A DNA stretch of 64,000 nt from Pseudopelagicola sp. (GCA_026195905.1 JAPHRE010000038.1:23985-87984), one strand, 5' to 3'. Positions 24,107-36,381 are shown, numbered from the stretch's first letter. Notes: generated from the sequence alone by a model not told the origin. Numbers and translations: made by a program.

Positions 24107-24961
24107 CTAGCCCTCAAGCGCCGCGATTGCATCCGCCTTGGCAAGAATTTCCTTCGCCGTCACCACATGCAGGTTCTCGACGATCTTGCCATCGACCACT
24201 GCAACGCCTTGCCCTGCGGCCTCAACCTCTTCAAACGCCGCGATCTGGCGGCGGGCGAGGTCGATCTCGGCGTCGGTCGGGGCAAAGGCCGCATTGGCCA
24301 CATCAACCTGCGCCGGGTGGATGAGGGTCTTGCCGTCCATTCCCATATCCCGGCCCTGATCGCATTCCACCTTGAGACCCTCGGCATCCTTGAACGCATT
24401 ATAAACGCCATCCACGATGACAATGCCCTCCGCCTTCGCCGCCAAAAGACAAAGCGACAACGAGGTTAGCATCGGAAGACGGTCGGCGCGGAACCGGCAC
24501 TGAAGCTCTTTGGCAAGGTCATTGGTGCCCATCACGAAACCAGTGAGCTGTTTATGCGCCGCGATCTCGGCCGCATTGAGCATCCCGCGCGGCGTCTCCA
24601 TCATCGCCCAGATCGGCTTGTCCCCGACCAGTGCGGCCAGCGCATCAACCTGTGCCGCGCTCTCGACTTTCGGCAAGAGAACCGCGTCGCAATCCATCTC
24701 GGCCGCGGCCCTGGCATCCGCCTCGCCCCATTGCGTATCAAGCCCGTTGATCCGCACGATCCGCATCCGGGAGCCATAGCCGCCCGCCGCAAGCGCCGCC
24801 TTGAGTGTTGCGCGCGCATTGTCTTTTTCATCAACCGACACCGCATCTTCGAGGTCAAAGATGATGGCATCGACGGGAAGGGTCTTGGCCTTTTCCAACG
24901 CCCGCTCTTTCGAGCCGGGAATATACAAAACCGAACGATAAGGCCGTGCGCGCTGATCCAT
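24107..24961 (-). CDS. mcl2: (3S)-malyl-CoA thioesterase (CoA ester lyase family)
   Basis: The 284-residue protein is of the HpcH/HpaI-CitE superfamily: SVLYIPGSKERALEKA, FDLEDAVSVDEKD (about residue 35), LPKVESAAQVDAL, and WAMMETPRGMLNA with the metal-binding Glu. The length matches the short paralogue Mcl2, which hydrolyses (3S)-malyl-CoA to malate and CoA, rather than the longer Mcl1 lyase. In R. sphaeroides mcl2 lies near mch and mdh, as here. A malyl-CoA or citramalyl-CoA lyase activity is the alternative. Confidence 0.82.
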   Translation of the reverse strand: MDQRARPYRSVLYIPGSKERALEKAKTLPVDAIIFDLEDAVSVDEKDNARATLKAALAAGGYGSRMRIVRINGLDTQWGEADARAAAEMDCDAVLLPKVESAAQVDALAALVGDKPIWAMMETPRGMLNAAEIAAHKQLTGFVMGTNDLAKELQCRFRADRLPMLTSLSLCLLAAKAEGIVIVDGVYNAFKDAEGLKVECDQGRDMGMDGKTLIHPAQVDVANAAFAPTDAEIDLARRQIAAFEEVEAAGQGVAVVDGKIVENLHVVTAKEILAKADAIAALEG

Positions 24962-25171
24962 GAGTCTCTCCGTAATTTTGTTGCGCGGAATGGGCCATTA
25001 TTTAGCGAAAACTTCAAGCCTGAATTTGCCGCAGCGCAGAAGAAACGCCGCGTTTCCCCCGGAACAAATCAGGTCCGCCCGCGCCCTTAACCGCGTTTTC
25101 GCTGCTTGTCCCGAGCCTTGAGCCTTCAGGCAAAGGCCGATCTTGGCCGCAAAATTCGAAAGAGCAGCCCC

Positions 25172-25492
25172 ATGAAAGACATGAAATCCAAATTTCTCGC
25201 CGCCACAATGGGCCTCGGCCTCCTCGCGCTCGCCGCCGGTCAGGTCAAGGCACAAGCCCAAAATTGCGCCCCGCGCGACGTGGTGCTCGAAAAGCTAACC
25301 GAAGACTTCTCCGAAACCCGTCGCGCCATTGGCCTTGGCGACAATAATGCAGTGATCGAGATTTTCGCCGCCGAAACCGGCAGTTGGTCAATCATCGTGA
25401 CCTTCCCCAATGGCGCGACATGCCTTGTGGCCTCTGGTGAGGCCTTCGAAATGATCGTCGAACCGCTCCCGGCCAAGGGCGAAAAGGTCTAG
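25172..25492 (+). CDS. Small exported protein, unknown function
   Basis: A 106-residue protein with a typical signal peptide (basic MKDMKSK, hydrophobic core, AQAQ cleavage area near residue 30). The mature domain is small, with two cysteines (in QNCAPRD and ATCLVASGEA) that could form a disulfide. The order CAPRD..., TRRAIGL, GSWSIIVTFPNG and CLVASGEAFE looks like a conserved periplasmic family of Rhodobacterales. No known function. It ends overlapping the convergent TauE/SafE gene by 4 bases; the start could alternatively be the Met three codons later. Confidence 0.72.
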   Translation: MKDMKSKFLAATMGLGLLALAAGQVKAQAQNCAPRDVVLEKLTEDFSETRRAIGLGDNNAVIEIFAAETGSWSIIVTFPNGATCLVASGEAFEMIVEPLPAKGEKV

Positions 25493-26229
25493 CTTAGCGC
25501 CTCCCAGATCAGCCTCGCCCCGGTGAGGCTGAGCAATACATAGGTCAGACCAAAGAACACCCGCTCCGACACCATGTCATGCGCCCTGACGCCCAGCCAC
25601 GCCCCCAAGAGCGCAAAAGGCGCGAGCCACAGATCAAGCCAGAGTGTCTCGACCGTGAACACCCCAAGCACCGCGTATGGCAGCGCCTTGGCGATGTTGA
25701 TGATCCAGAAAATGAGTACCGTCGTCGCCTGATACGCGGTCTTGCCGACGCCCCGCGACAATAGGTAAACTGCAACCGGCGGCCCGCCTGCGTGGCTGAT
25801 GAAGCTGGTGAACCCAGCAGCCACCCCTGCCAGCGCCCCCACCCAGACCGGCATCGCCTTATACCGCGCCGCGCTCGGCCAAAGCCGCCAGATCACAAAG
25901 CCAACCGCGACCACCCCGATCAGGAACCGCAACACATCATCATTGGCCACCGCCATAAGCGCCACGCCAAGCGCCACACCCGGTATTCCGCCTGCGATCA
26001 ACACCCTTGCCTCGGGCCAATTCCACTTGCCCCAATAGGGCCGCAACGTCGCGACATCTATCAACATCAACAACGGCAGCATCAGGCCCAACGCCTCCGC
26101 CGGCGGCAACACAAGCGCCAGAATCGCCGCGCTGGCAAAGGCCGCACCGGACCCGAAACCGCCCTTGGAAATGCCCGCAAACACCACCGCTGGCGCGGCA
26201 ATCGCAAAAAAGCCAAGGTCGAAATTCAC
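25489..26229 (-). CDS. TauE/SafE family anion exporter
   Basis: An inner-membrane protein with about eight helices and the family motif FAGISKGGFGSGAAF close to the N-terminus and a matching FTSFISHAGGPPVAVYLL in the second half. Members export sulfite, sulfoacetate or related anions. I place the start at the GTG at 26229, giving 246 residues. The family usually has only about 15 residues before the first motif, and AGGGGGG-like purine sequence precedes the codon. In-frame ATGs at 26283 and 26322 would add a non-conserved basic extension. Substrate cannot be told from context. Confidence 0.82.
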   Translation of the reverse strand: MNFDLGFFAIAAPAVVFAGISKGGFGSGAAFASAAILALVLPPAEALGLMLPLLMLIDVATLRPYWGKWNWPEARVLIAGGIPGVALGVALMAVANDDVLRFLIGVVAVGFVIWRLWPSAARYKAMPVWVGALAGVAAGFTSFISHAGGPPVAVYLLSRGVGKTAYQATTVLIFWIINIAKALPYAVLGVFTVETLWLDLWLAPFALLGAWLGVRAHDMVSERVFFGLTYVLLSLTGARLIWEALS

Positions 26230-26353
26230 ACGCCCTGCCCCCCTAAAGTCCCGTATCTTCGTGACTTTAGGTCGCTTTGCCATCCCTGCACAGCCTCCGG
26301 TCGCCGCTGCGCTGCGGCGCAAAAACCTTGCGTTAGCCCCCTTTAGCGCCTAA

Positions 26354-27355
<1,002 letters not shown>

Positions 27356-27380
27356 CCGCCCGAACGACAACACAATCTAG

Positions 27381-27413
27381 AAACGCGCGTCTCCCCTCGG
27401 AGGCGCGCGTTTT
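27381..27413 (+). terminator. Rho-independent terminator of mdh
   Basis: A 14-bp stem AAACGCGCGTCTCC pairs with GGAGGCGCGCGTTT around a short CCTC loop with T-rich 3' end (TTTTCTTTG), 25 bases after the stop. Confidence 0.88.
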
Positions 27414-27450
27414 CTTTGCCCGCGCCCAATTCCGCCAAGCCGCGCAGCCG

Positions 27451-28425
27451 TTACCGAAGACCGGCAAAGTCCCGCATAATCGCCGCTTTCGATAGATCGA
27501 CCTCAACCCCCGGAAACACCCGGCGGATCTTATCGGCTATCTGAAAATCATAGAGATACAGATGCCCGGCTTTCTCAAGCTGGCGGCTCTGGTCGGGCGA
27601 CAATTCATAGAGTTGGCGAAAAATTTCCCGTGGCGGTCGCTCCGGGGACTCCTGCAAAACCGCTTTGACCATAGCGCCGCGCTGATCGCTGCCGATATTC
27701 GCGCGCCCTAGTCTTTGCACCTTCGCCAGCCACCCCTCATAGCTCCACGCATCGAAATGCAATAGCCCGACCTCGGTGAACCGGCGCTTGCGTTTGCGTT
27801 CGCTTTCCCCCTCGGGCAAATCCACCGTATGCAACCGAAGTTGGGCGGGTGATCCCACACGCACCCCCGCCTTGCCAAGATTGTGCCCACATAGCCCCTT
27901 TTTCAGGTATGCCGCGCTCTCGCCATAGACCGCCTCAACAAGGTTTGCTGCCTCGGCTGTGCTGATCCGTGTGCGGAACACGCCGCCAAAAACCGTCTCC
28001 GACGTGTCTTCGCCTTCGAAAACCCGCTCGGCAACCGGCAGGGTCGTGCTCCAGACGCGCCGTGGCAGCCGCGAAAGGAATTTCTGAAGCAGCGGCGTAT
28101 TGACGATGAACTCATCAATATCGACATGGAACAGCCAATCGGCTGTGGTCTTGACCTGTGCATCGCGGGCATTCGCATATTGACGCCGCACAATGCCTTT
28201 CGGACGCCGCACGCCCCCGTGCAAGACCCGCCACCCCTTTGCATCCGCGTGAAAAACCTTCACCTGATCGTAGGCGGCCACGATGTCTTCAAATTCCGGG
28301 TTGGTCCGGTCGAGATAAATGAAAATCTCCGACGCCCCGACCTCAATATGATGCGCGACAAAAGCAAGCAAAAGCGCGGTCGGCTCCGCTGCCGTCGTGA
28401 CTGTGGCCCATGTCGGCAATCCCAT
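27451..28425 (-). CDS. Glycosyltransferase family 2-like protein
   Basis: A 324-residue protein of the Glyco_tranf_2_4 type. Conserved features are EPTALLLAFVAHHIEVGASEI-like acceptor-side residues near the start, FIYLDRTNPE and the metal-binding VDIDEF (Asp102 and Asp104). The rest is helical and ends in a basic domain. There is no signal peptide or membrane helix. Such enzymes add sugars to surface polymers or glycans. It is divergent from a sulfotransferase-like gene 231 bases away, so both may modify a surface glycan, but no substrate is indicated. Confidence 0.72.
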   Translation of the reverse strand: MGLPTWATVTTAAEPTALLLAFVAHHIEVGASEIFIYLDRTNPEFEDIVAAYDQVKVFHADAKGWRVLHGGVRRPKGIVRRQYANARDAQVKTTADWLFHVDIDEFIVNTPLLQKFLSRLPRRVWSTTLPVAERVFEGEDTSETVFGGVFRTRISTAEAANLVEAVYGESAAYLKKGLCGHNLGKAGVRVGSPAQLRLHTVDLPEGESERKRKRRFTEVGLLHFDAWSYEGWLAKVQRLGRANIGSDQRGAMVKAVLQESPERPPREIFRQLYELSPDQSRQLEKAGHLYLYDFQIADKIRRVFPGVEVDLSKAAIMRDFAGLR

Positions 28426-28656
28426 GAGGCGCCCTTTCCCTATTACTCGCTGTTTGGCGCAATCGAATCACATCGCCACATCCAACGATATATACCCGCC
28501 AAGCCCACGGTATCACGCGCTTTGTCGCTGCTCCTGTGGGCCGGAACCGACACGCTGCGCCGCCAAAACCGTGCAGGGCGCGGGGCTTTCGGCCAAATCG
28601 CGCCACCTCTCCGTCTTGTGGGTTGCATCCTTTGGCCCAACGCCCAATGAAACAGC

Positions 28657-29451
28657 ATGCAAGGACTGAACCGACGCATAGACCCCAAGCCAGGCGTGAA
28701 AATCCTGGGCGAGCGGAATTCGGGAACGAACTTCCTCGAAACCCTGGTGCGCGACAATATCCCTGACCTGCGGGTCTTCGACAATATTCCGACCCTGCCA
28801 ACCGCCGAGAGCACCATCTACCCCAAGGGGTTTTTCCCCAAAAAACAAAAACAGGCCGCCGAAGAGGCGCTTCTGGACCACTATCACGAGACCATGCTGG
28901 CATCCTCGGGGGGCTGGAAGCACGCCGCCGCGACCCCGCAGCTCAAGGATCGCTTTTTCGCCCCGACCGGGGCCGCCGCAATCATCATTCTGCGCCATCC
29001 CGCCGACTGGGCGCGCTCGATGCACAGAAATCCCTTTCACACGCTGTGTCAGGTGCCGCGCGCCTTCTCTGACTTCCTCCGCCAACCGTGGCTCACCACA
29101 GCACGAGACGCCCTTCCTGAACGGCTTGTGCCAGACCTCGTGTCGCTTCTGGCGGGTAAGGTCGATAGCTATCTCTGGCTTCTCGATACGTGGCCCAATA
29201 GCACGGTGATCCGGTATGAAGACCTTGCCAAAGCGCCCGAGGAGGTGCTCGACCATATCGGCCTCCCTCTGCCTGCCGCCTTCAAAATCCCGCACGCCGA
29301 CCCGCGCCGCTTTGCCCGCAAAAAGCGCAGCAATGAATCCTACGGCGAACGCGCGGCAAAGGCGTCCTACGACGTCCTGAGGCAAACCGATCAACAGTTT
29401 CTGCGCACAGGTCTGGCTGGCGGAATATGCGACCGCCTCTATCCTGAATAG
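28657..29451 (+). CDS. Sulfotransferase-like protein
   Basis: The 264-residue protein has an N-terminal LGERNSGTNFLE loop (residues 17-28) matching the 5'-phosphosulfate loop used to bind PAPS. An IILRHPADWARSMHRNPFH segment resembles the 3'-phosphate site, and later come YRYEDLAK-like (IRYEDLAKAP) and KKRSNESYG residues. This arrangement is that of small bacterial sulfotransferases. It precedes sucC by 181 bases but is probably independent, since operator-like palindromes lie between. The start at 28657 is the first ATG; a weak ribosome site leaves it open. Confidence 0.65.
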   Translation: MQGLNRRIDPKPGVKILGERNSGTNFLETLVRDNIPDLRVFDNIPTLPTAESTIYPKGFFPKKQKQAAEEALLDHYHETMLASSGGWKHAAATPQLKDRFFAPTGAAAIIILRHPADWARSMHRNPFHTLCQVPRAFSDFLRQPWLTTARDALPERLVPDLVSLLAGKVDSYLWLLDTWPNSTVIRYEDLAKAPEEVLDHIGLPLPAAFKIPHADPRRFARKKRSNESYGERAAKASYDVLRQTDQQFLRTGLAGGICDRLYPE

Positions 29452-29504
29452 GAATTCACGGCCCCAAGCATTGATTCCCCAGAATGTATTCAAGTCCGTA
29501 GATT

Positions 29505-29536
29505 TGTGATCACAGGCAAAAATTTAGTGATCACAA
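29505..29536 (+). promoter_or_regulatory. Paired GTGATCAC palindromes upstream of sucC
   Basis: GTGATCAC occurs at 29506-29513 and 29527-29534, with a 13-base gap and 21 bp between centres. The pair is 99-127 bases before the sucC start. Flanks extend the match to TTTGTGATCACA on the left and to GTGATCACAAA on the right. It duplicates the arrangement found before sdhC. Confidence 0.7.
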
Positions 29537-29632
29537 ATGTGCGAAATTCGCCCGAATCCAAAGAAAACACTTAGCGCAGACCCGCGACTGTGCCACAACG
29601 CGCGGCAAATCGCAGCAAGATGGGACAGTTCC

Positions 29633-30826
29633 ATGAACATCCACGAATACCAGGCGAAAGCTCTGCTTCGCTCCTACGGCGCCCCGGTTTCCGAGGGCCG
29701 CGTCGTTCTCAAGGCCGAAGACGCCAAGACCGCAGCGGGCGCACTCGACGGACCGCTCTGGGTCGTCAAAGCACAAATCCACGCAGGTGGCCGCGGCAAA
29801 GGGTCTTTCAAAGAGGCCGACGCGGGCGAAAAAGGCGGTGTCCGCCTCGCCAAATCGGTGGAAGAAGCCGCCGAAGAAGCCAAGAAAATGCTGGGCCGCA
29901 CCCTCGTGACCCATCAGACCGGCCCGGCGGGCAAACAGGTCAACCGCATCTACATCGAAGACGGCTCGGATATCGAGCGCGAACTCTACCTCGCCTTCCT
30001 CGTGGACCGCGTGTCCTCGCGCATCTCGATCGTCGCCTCGACCGAAGGCGGCATGGACATCGAAGAAGTCGCCGCCTCGACCCCGGAGAAAATCCTCTCC
30101 TTCTCGATCGACCCGGCCACCGGCTACATGCCGTTCCACGGCCGCCGCGTCGCCTTTTCGCTCGGCCTGACCGGCGGCCAGGTCAAACAATGCGTTCAGC
30201 TTCTCGACAAGCTCTACCGCGCCTTCGTCGAGAAGGACATGGAGATGCTCGAAATCAACCCGCTGATCGTCATGCCCGATGGCAACCTCAAGCTGCTCGA
30301 CGCCAAGCTCGGCTTTGACGGCAACGCGGTCTACCGTCACCCGGACGTCGCCGAACTGCGCGACACCACCGAGGAGGACCCCAAGGAACTCGAAGCCTCC
30401 AAATACGACCTCAACTACATCGCCCTCGACGGCGAGATCGGCTGCATGGTCAACGGCGCGGGCCTCGCGATGGCCACGATGGACATCATCAAACTCTACG
30501 GTGCAGAGCCTGCCAACTTCCTCGACGTAGGCGGCGGCGCGACCAAAGAGAAAGTCACCGAAGCCTTCAAGATCATTACCTCGGACCCGAACGTCAAAGG
30601 CATCCTTGTGAACATCTTCGGCGGCATCATGCGCTGCGACATCATCGCTGAAGGCGTCATCGCCGCAGTCAAAGAAGTCGGCCTGCAAGTGCCGCTCGTG
30701 GTGCGCCTCGAAGGCACCAATGTTGAAAAAGGCAAAGAGATCATCTCGACCTCCGGCCTGAACGTGATCGCCGCCGACAACCTCAGCGACGGCGCTGAAA
30801 AGATCGTCAAAGCGGTGAAGGGATAA
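29633..30826 (+). CDS. sucC: Succinyl-CoA synthetase (ADP-forming) beta subunit
   Basis: SucC with SucD converts succinyl-CoA to succinate with ATP or GTP formation. The 397-residue protein starts [12 protein letters not shown] and contains the ATP-grasp domain with [12 protein letters not shown] and LEINPL. Near the end is the CoA-ligase domain with [15 protein letters not shown] and FGGIMRCD. I chose the ATG at 29633 for the exact family N-terminus. It is the first gene of a run sucC-sucD-sucA-sucB-...-lpd. Confidence 0.97.
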   Translation: MNIHEYQAKALLRSYGAPVSEGRVVLKAEDAKTAAGALDGPLWVVKAQIHAGGRGKGSFKEADAGEKGGVRLAKSVEEAAEEAKKMLGRTLVTHQTGPAGKQVNRIYIEDGSDIERELYLAFLVDRVSSRISIVASTEGGMDIEEVAASTPEKILSFSIDPATGYMPFHGRRVAFSLGLTGGQVKQCVQLLDKLYRAFVEKDMEMLEINPLIVMPDGNLKLLDAKLGFDGNAVYRHPDVAELRDTTEEDPKELEASKYDLNYIALDGEIGCMVNGAGLAMATMDIIKLYGAEPANFLDVGGGATKEKVTEAFKIITSDPNVKGILVNIFGGIMRCDIIAEGVIAAVKEVGLQVPLVVRLEGTNVEKGKEIISTSGLNVIAADNLSDGAEKIVKAVKG

Positions 30827-30832
30827 GAAACA

Positions 30833-31720
30833 ATGGCAATTCTCGTAGACGAAAACACCAAGGTCATCTGTCAGGGCTTCACCGGCTCGCAGGGCACCTT
30901 TCACTCTGAACAGGCCATCGCCTATGGCACCAAAATGGTCGGCGGCGTGACCCCCGGCAAGGGCGGCTCGACACACCTTGACCTGCCGGTGTTCAACTCC
31001 GTGCACGAAGCCAAGGCCGTGACCGAGGCCAACGCCTCGGTGATCTATGTGCCCCCGCCCTTCGCGGCGGATTCGATCCTCGAAGCCATCGACGCCGAGA
31101 TGGAGCTTATTGTCTGCATCACCGAAGGCATCCCGGTGCTCGACATGATGAAGGTCAAGCGCGCCCTCGAAGACAGCACCTCGCGCCTGATCGGCCCGAA
31201 CTGTCCCGGCGTGATTACCCCCGACGCCTGCAAAATCGGCATCATGCCCGGCCACATCCACAAGCGTGGCTCGGTCGGCGTTGTGTCGCGCTCCGGCACC
31301 CTGACCTATGAGGCCGTCAAGCAGACCGCCGACATCGGCCTTGGCCAGTCGACCGCCGTCGGCATCGGTGGCGACCCGATCAAGGGCACCGAGCATATCG
31401 ACGTGCTCGACATGTTCCTTGATGACGACGAAACCCACTCGATGATTATGATCGGTGAAATCGGTGGCTCCGCCGAAGAAGAAGCCGCCGAATTCCTCAA
31501 GGAACAGAAGAAAAAAGGCCGCTGGAAACCGACCGCTGGCTTTATCGCTGGCCGCACGGCGCCTCCGGGCCGCCGCATGGGCCACGCTGGCGCGATTGTC
31601 GCCGGCGGCAAAGGCGGTGCCGAAGACAAGATCGAAGCCATGAAATCGGCCGGTATCGTCGTCGCCGACAGCCCCGCAGGCCTCGGCGAAGCGATGCTCA
31701 AAGCCATCGAACTCGGCTAA
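30833..31720 (+). CDS. sucD: Succinyl-CoA synthetase alpha subunit
   Basis: The 295-residue SucD binds CoA and carries the phosphohistidine. Visible are the [13 protein letters not shown]oA loop near residue 17, the [14 protein letters not shown] block, GPNCPGVI and the active histidine in [12 protein letters not shown] (about residue 251). It starts 6 bases after sucC and forms the alpha-beta pair. Confidence 0.97.
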   Translation: MAILVDENTKVICQGFTGSQGTFHSEQAIAYGTKMVGGVTPGKGGSTHLDLPVFNSVHEAKAVTEANASVIYVPPPFAADSILEAIDAEMELIVCITEGIPVLDMMKVKRALEDSTSRLIGPNCPGVITPDACKIGIMPGHIHKRGSVGVVSRSGTLTYEAVKQTADIGLGQSTAVGIGGDPIKGTEHIDVLDMFLDDDETHSMIMIGEIGGSAEEEAAEFLKEQKKKGRWKPTAGFIAGRTAPPGRRMGHAGAIVAGGKGGAEDKIEAMKSAGIVVADSPAGLGEAMLKAIELG

Positions 31721-31739
31721 GACGACACGTCAAAAAAAG

Positions 31740-31830
31740 GGGCAGAGCCGGATGCTGGCTCTGCCCAACCCAAACGGGATAGGGCGCCCTTCGGGGCAAC
31801 ATATGTGGGGCCACCGACCACACACGGTGG
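31740..31830 (+). other. Two hairpins in the sucD-sucA gap
   Basis: GGGCAGAGCC (31740-31749) pairs with GGCTCTGCCC (31757-31766) in a perfect 10-bp stem. CCACCG (31811-31816) pairs with CGGTGG (31825-31830) just before sucA. Neither has a T-run on the plus strand, so they look like mRNA stability or processing structures rather than terminators. Confidence 0.5.
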
Positions 31831-31845
31831 TGAATAGGAAACAAC

Positions 31846-34806
31846 ATGACCGATCAAAGCCCAAACGACATCTTCCATGCCTCCTCCTTCATGCAGGGGC
31901 ACAACGCGGAATACCTCGAACAGATGTATGCCCGCTACGCCTCCGATCCGAACGCGGTTGACGAAGTTTGGCGGGATTTCTTCCGCCAGCTTGGAGATGA
32001 CGATATGTCGGTCAAACGCGAAGCCGAAGGTCCCTCCTGGCAGCGCGCCGACTGGCCGCCGCAGCCCTCCGACGACATGACCGCCGCCCTGACCGGCGAA
32101 TGGCCCGATCCGGTTGAGGCCAAGGCCGCAGGCGACAAAATCAAAGCCAAAGCCACCGAGAAAGGCGTCGCCGTCACCGATGACGCGATTCAACGCGCCG
32201 TGCTCGACTCCATCCGCGCCCTGATGATCATCCGCGCCTACCGTATTCGTGGCCACCTGATCGCCGACATTGACCCGCTCGGCATGCGCGACCAGACCCC
32301 GCACCCCGAGTTGGACCCGAAATCCTACGGCTTTACCGAGGCCGACATGGATCGCCCGATCTTTATCGACAAGGTGCTTGGCCTCGACATCGCGACCATG
32401 CGCCAGATCATGGACATCGTAAAGCGGACCTACTGTGGCACCTTCGCGCTGCAATATATGCATATCTCGAACCCCGAAGAGGCCGGTTGGCTCAAAGAGC
32501 GGATCGAGGGCTATGACAAGGAAATCAAGTTTACCCGCGAAGGCCGCAAAGCCATCCTGAACAAGCTTGTCGAGGCCGAAGGTTTTGAGAAATTCCTGCA
32601 TGTGAAATACATGGGCACCAAGCGGTTTGGCCTTGATGGTGGCGAGGCGCTGATCCCGGCGATGGAACAGGTGATCAAGCGTGGCGGCAGCCTCGGGCTT
32701 GAGGAAATCGTCATCGGCATGCCGCACCGGGGCCGCCTCTCGGTGCTCGCCAACGTGATGCAGAAACCCTATCGCGCGATCTTCAACGAATTTCAGGGCG
32801 GCTCATTCAAGCCCGAAGACGTGGACGGATCGGGCGATGTGAAATATCACCTTGGGGCCTCGTCGGATCGCGAGTTTGACAACAACAAGGTGCACCTGTC
32901 GCTGACCGCCAACCCCTCGCACCTTGAGGCGGTGAACCCGGTCGTTCTCGGCAAGGTTCGCGCCAAACAGGACCAACTCAAAGATTCCGAACGCCGCAAG
33001 GTCATGTCGATCCTTCTGCACGGCGACGCGGCCTTTGCCGGTCAGGGCGTCGTGGCCGAATGTTTTGCCCTCTCCGGGGTGCGCGGACACCGCACCGGCG
33101 GAACGATGCATATCGTCGTCAACAACCAGATCGGCTTCACCACCGCGCCGCACTTCTCGCGCTCGTCGCCCTACCCGACCGACAACGCCCTTGTCGTCGA
33201 GGCGCCGATCTTCCACGTCAATGGCGACGATCCCGAAGCCGTGGTGCACGCCGCCAAAGTGGCAACCGAATTCCGCCAGAAGTTTGGCCGCGACGTGGTC
33301 ATCGACATCTTTTGCTACCGCCGCTTTGGTCACAACGAAGGCGATGAGCCGATGTTCACCAACCCGGTGATGTATAAGCGGATCAAAAAGCACAAAACGA
33401 CCCTGACCCTCTATACCGAGCGCCTCGTCAAAGACGGCCTCATCCCAGAGGGCGAGATCGAAGATATGAAGGCCGCCTTTCAGGCCCAGCTCAACGACGA
33501 GTTCGAAGCTGGTAAGGAATTCAAACCCAACAAGGCCGACTGGCTCGACGGACGCTGGGCCCATCTCAACCGCGAGGATGGCGACTATCAGCGCGGCCAG
33601 ACATGGATCTCCGAAGACACCCTCAAGGATGTCGGCACCGCCCTGACCACGGTCCCCGATGGCTTCCCGCTGCATAAAACCGTGGGCCGCCTCCTGGACT
33701 CCAAGAAAGAGATGTTCACCTCTGGCAAAGGGTTTGACTGGGCCACCGCCGAAGCACTGGCCTTTGGGTCATTGCTGACCGAAGGCTATCCCGTGCGCCT
33801 CTCCGGGCAGGACGCCACCCGCGGCACCTTCTCGCAACGGCATTCCGGCCTGATCAATCAGGACACGGAAGAACGCTACTACCCGATCAACAATATCCGC
33901 AAAGGCCAGGCCCAGTATGAAGTCATCGACTCGGCGCTTTCGGAATATGCCGTGCTTGGGTTCGAATATGGCTACTCGCTCGCCGAACCCAACGCGCTGA
34001 CCCTCTGGGAAGCCCAGTTCGGTGACTTTGCCAACGGTGCCCAGATCATGTTCGATCAGTTCATCTCTTCGGGCGAATCCAAATGGCTGCGCATGTCGGG
34101 TCTCGTCACCCTTCTGCCGCACGGGTTTGAAGGCCAAGGCCCGGAACACTCTTCCGCCCGCCTTGAACGCTTCCTGCAAATGTGCGGCGGTGACAACTGG
34201 ATCGTGGCCAACTGTTCGACGCCGGCGAACTACTTCCACATCCTGCGCCGCCAGATTCACCGCTCGTTCCGCAAGCCGCTGATCCTGATGACGCCGAAAT
34301 CGCTCCTGCGTCACAAGCTCTGCGTTTCGCAGGCCGAGGAGTTCATCGAAGGCTCGTCCTTCCACCGTGTCCTCTGGGACGATGCGGAAAAGGGCAACTC
34401 CGACACCACCCTCAAGGCCGATAAGGATATCAAGCGCGTTGTCATGTGCTCGGGCAAGGTCTACTTCGACCTGCTCGAAGAGCGCGACGCCCGCGGCATC
34501 GACGATGTCTACATCCTGCGGATCGAACAATTCTACCCCTTCCCCGCCCATGCCCTCATCCGAGAGCTGGAGCGGTTCAAAGGCGCCGAGATGGTCTGGT
34601 GTCAGGAAGAGCCCAAGAACCAGGGCGCCTGGACCTTTATCGAGCCGAATATCGAATGGGCCCTGACCCGCATCAAGGCCAAACACACCCGCCCCGTCTA
34701 TGCCGGGCGCGCCGCATCGGCTTCGCCCGCAACGGGCCTTGCAAGCCAACACAAAGCACAACAAGCAGCGCTGGTGGATGCCGCGCTGACCGTGGAAGGA
34801 AACTAA
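31846..34806 (+). CDS. sucA: 2-oxoglutarate dehydrogenase E1 component
   Basis: SucA is the thiamine diphosphate-dependent decarboxylase of the 2-oxoglutarate dehydrogenase complex. The 986-residue length is usual for the homodimeric type. Seen are the N-terminal binding segment ending ARYASDPNAVDEVWRDFF, IGMPHRGRLSVL with the cofactor-site histidine, the thiamine loop NNQIGFTT and a pyrimidine-domain EYG. A GHNEGDEP region and the C-terminal VWCQEEPKNQGAW typical of E1o are also present. It ends 3 bases before the sucB start codon. Confidence 0.97.
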   Translation: MTDQSPNDIFHASSFMQGHNAEYLEQMYARYASDPNAVDEVWRDFFRQLGDDDMSVKREAEGPSWQRADWPPQPSDDMTAALTGEWPDPVEAKAAGDKIKAKATEKGVAVTDDAIQRAVLDSIRALMIIRAYRIRGHLIADIDPLGMRDQTPHPELDPKSYGFTEADMDRPIFIDKVLGLDIATMRQIMDIVKRTYCGTFALQYMHISNPEEAGWLKERIEGYDKEIKFTREGRKAILNKLVEAEGFEKFLHVKYMGTKRFGLDGGEALIPAMEQVIKRGGSLGLEEIVIGMPHRGRLSVLANVMQKPYRAIFNEFQGGSFKPEDVDGSGDVKYHLGASSDREFDNNKVHLSLTANPSHLEAVNPVVLGKVRAKQDQLKDSERRKVMSILLHGDAAFAGQGVVAECFALSGVRGHRTGGTMHIVVNNQIGFTTAPHFSRSSPYPTDNALVVEAPIFHVNGDDPEAVVHAAKVATEFRQKFGRDVVIDIFCYRRFGHNEGDEPMFTNPVMYKRIKKHKTTLTLYTERLVKDGLIPEGEIEDMKAAFQAQLNDEFEAGKEFKPNKADWLDGRWAHLNREDGDYQRGQTWISEDTLKDVGTALTTVPDGFPLHKTVGRLLDSKKEMFTSGKGFDWATAEALAFGSLLTEGYPVRLSGQDATRGTFSQRHSGLINQDTEERYYPINNIRKGQAQYEVIDSALSEYAVLGFEYGYSLAEPNALTLWEAQFGDFANGAQIMFDQFISSGESKWLRMSGLVTLLPHGFEGQGPEHSSARLERFLQMCGGDNWIVANCSTPANYFHILRRQIHRSFRKPLILMTPKSLLRHKLCVSQAEEFIEGSSFHRVLWDDAEKGNSDTTLKADKDIKRVVMCSGKVYFDLLEERDARGIDDVYILRIEQFYPFPAHALIRELERFKGAEMVWCQEEPKNQGAWTFIEPNIEWALTRIKAKHTRPVYAGRAASASPATGLASQHKAQQAALVDAALTVEGN

Positions 34807-34809
34807 CCC

Positions 34810-36324
<1,515 letters not shown>

Positions 36325-36330
36325 GTGCTA

Positions 36331-36354
36331 TTGGGTGGAGATGACTCCACCCAA
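36331..36354. other. Perfect 10-bp hairpin after sucB
   Basis: TTGGGTGGAG (36331-36340) and CTCCACCCAA (36345-36354) form a perfect stem with an ATGA loop, 6 bases after the sucB stop. No T-run follows; it may be a weak transcription attenuator or mark the boundary of the low-GC gene that comes next. Confidence 0.55.
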
Positions 36355-36381
36355 CCACGATAATTTCTGAGGCTGTTCAAA

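Noticed and set aside
29531..31585. 684-codon minus-strand open frame opposite sucC and sucD
   Set aside because: The sequence is Gly/Asp/Phe/His-rich without any family pattern and fully mirrors sucCD, so it is a shadow frame.
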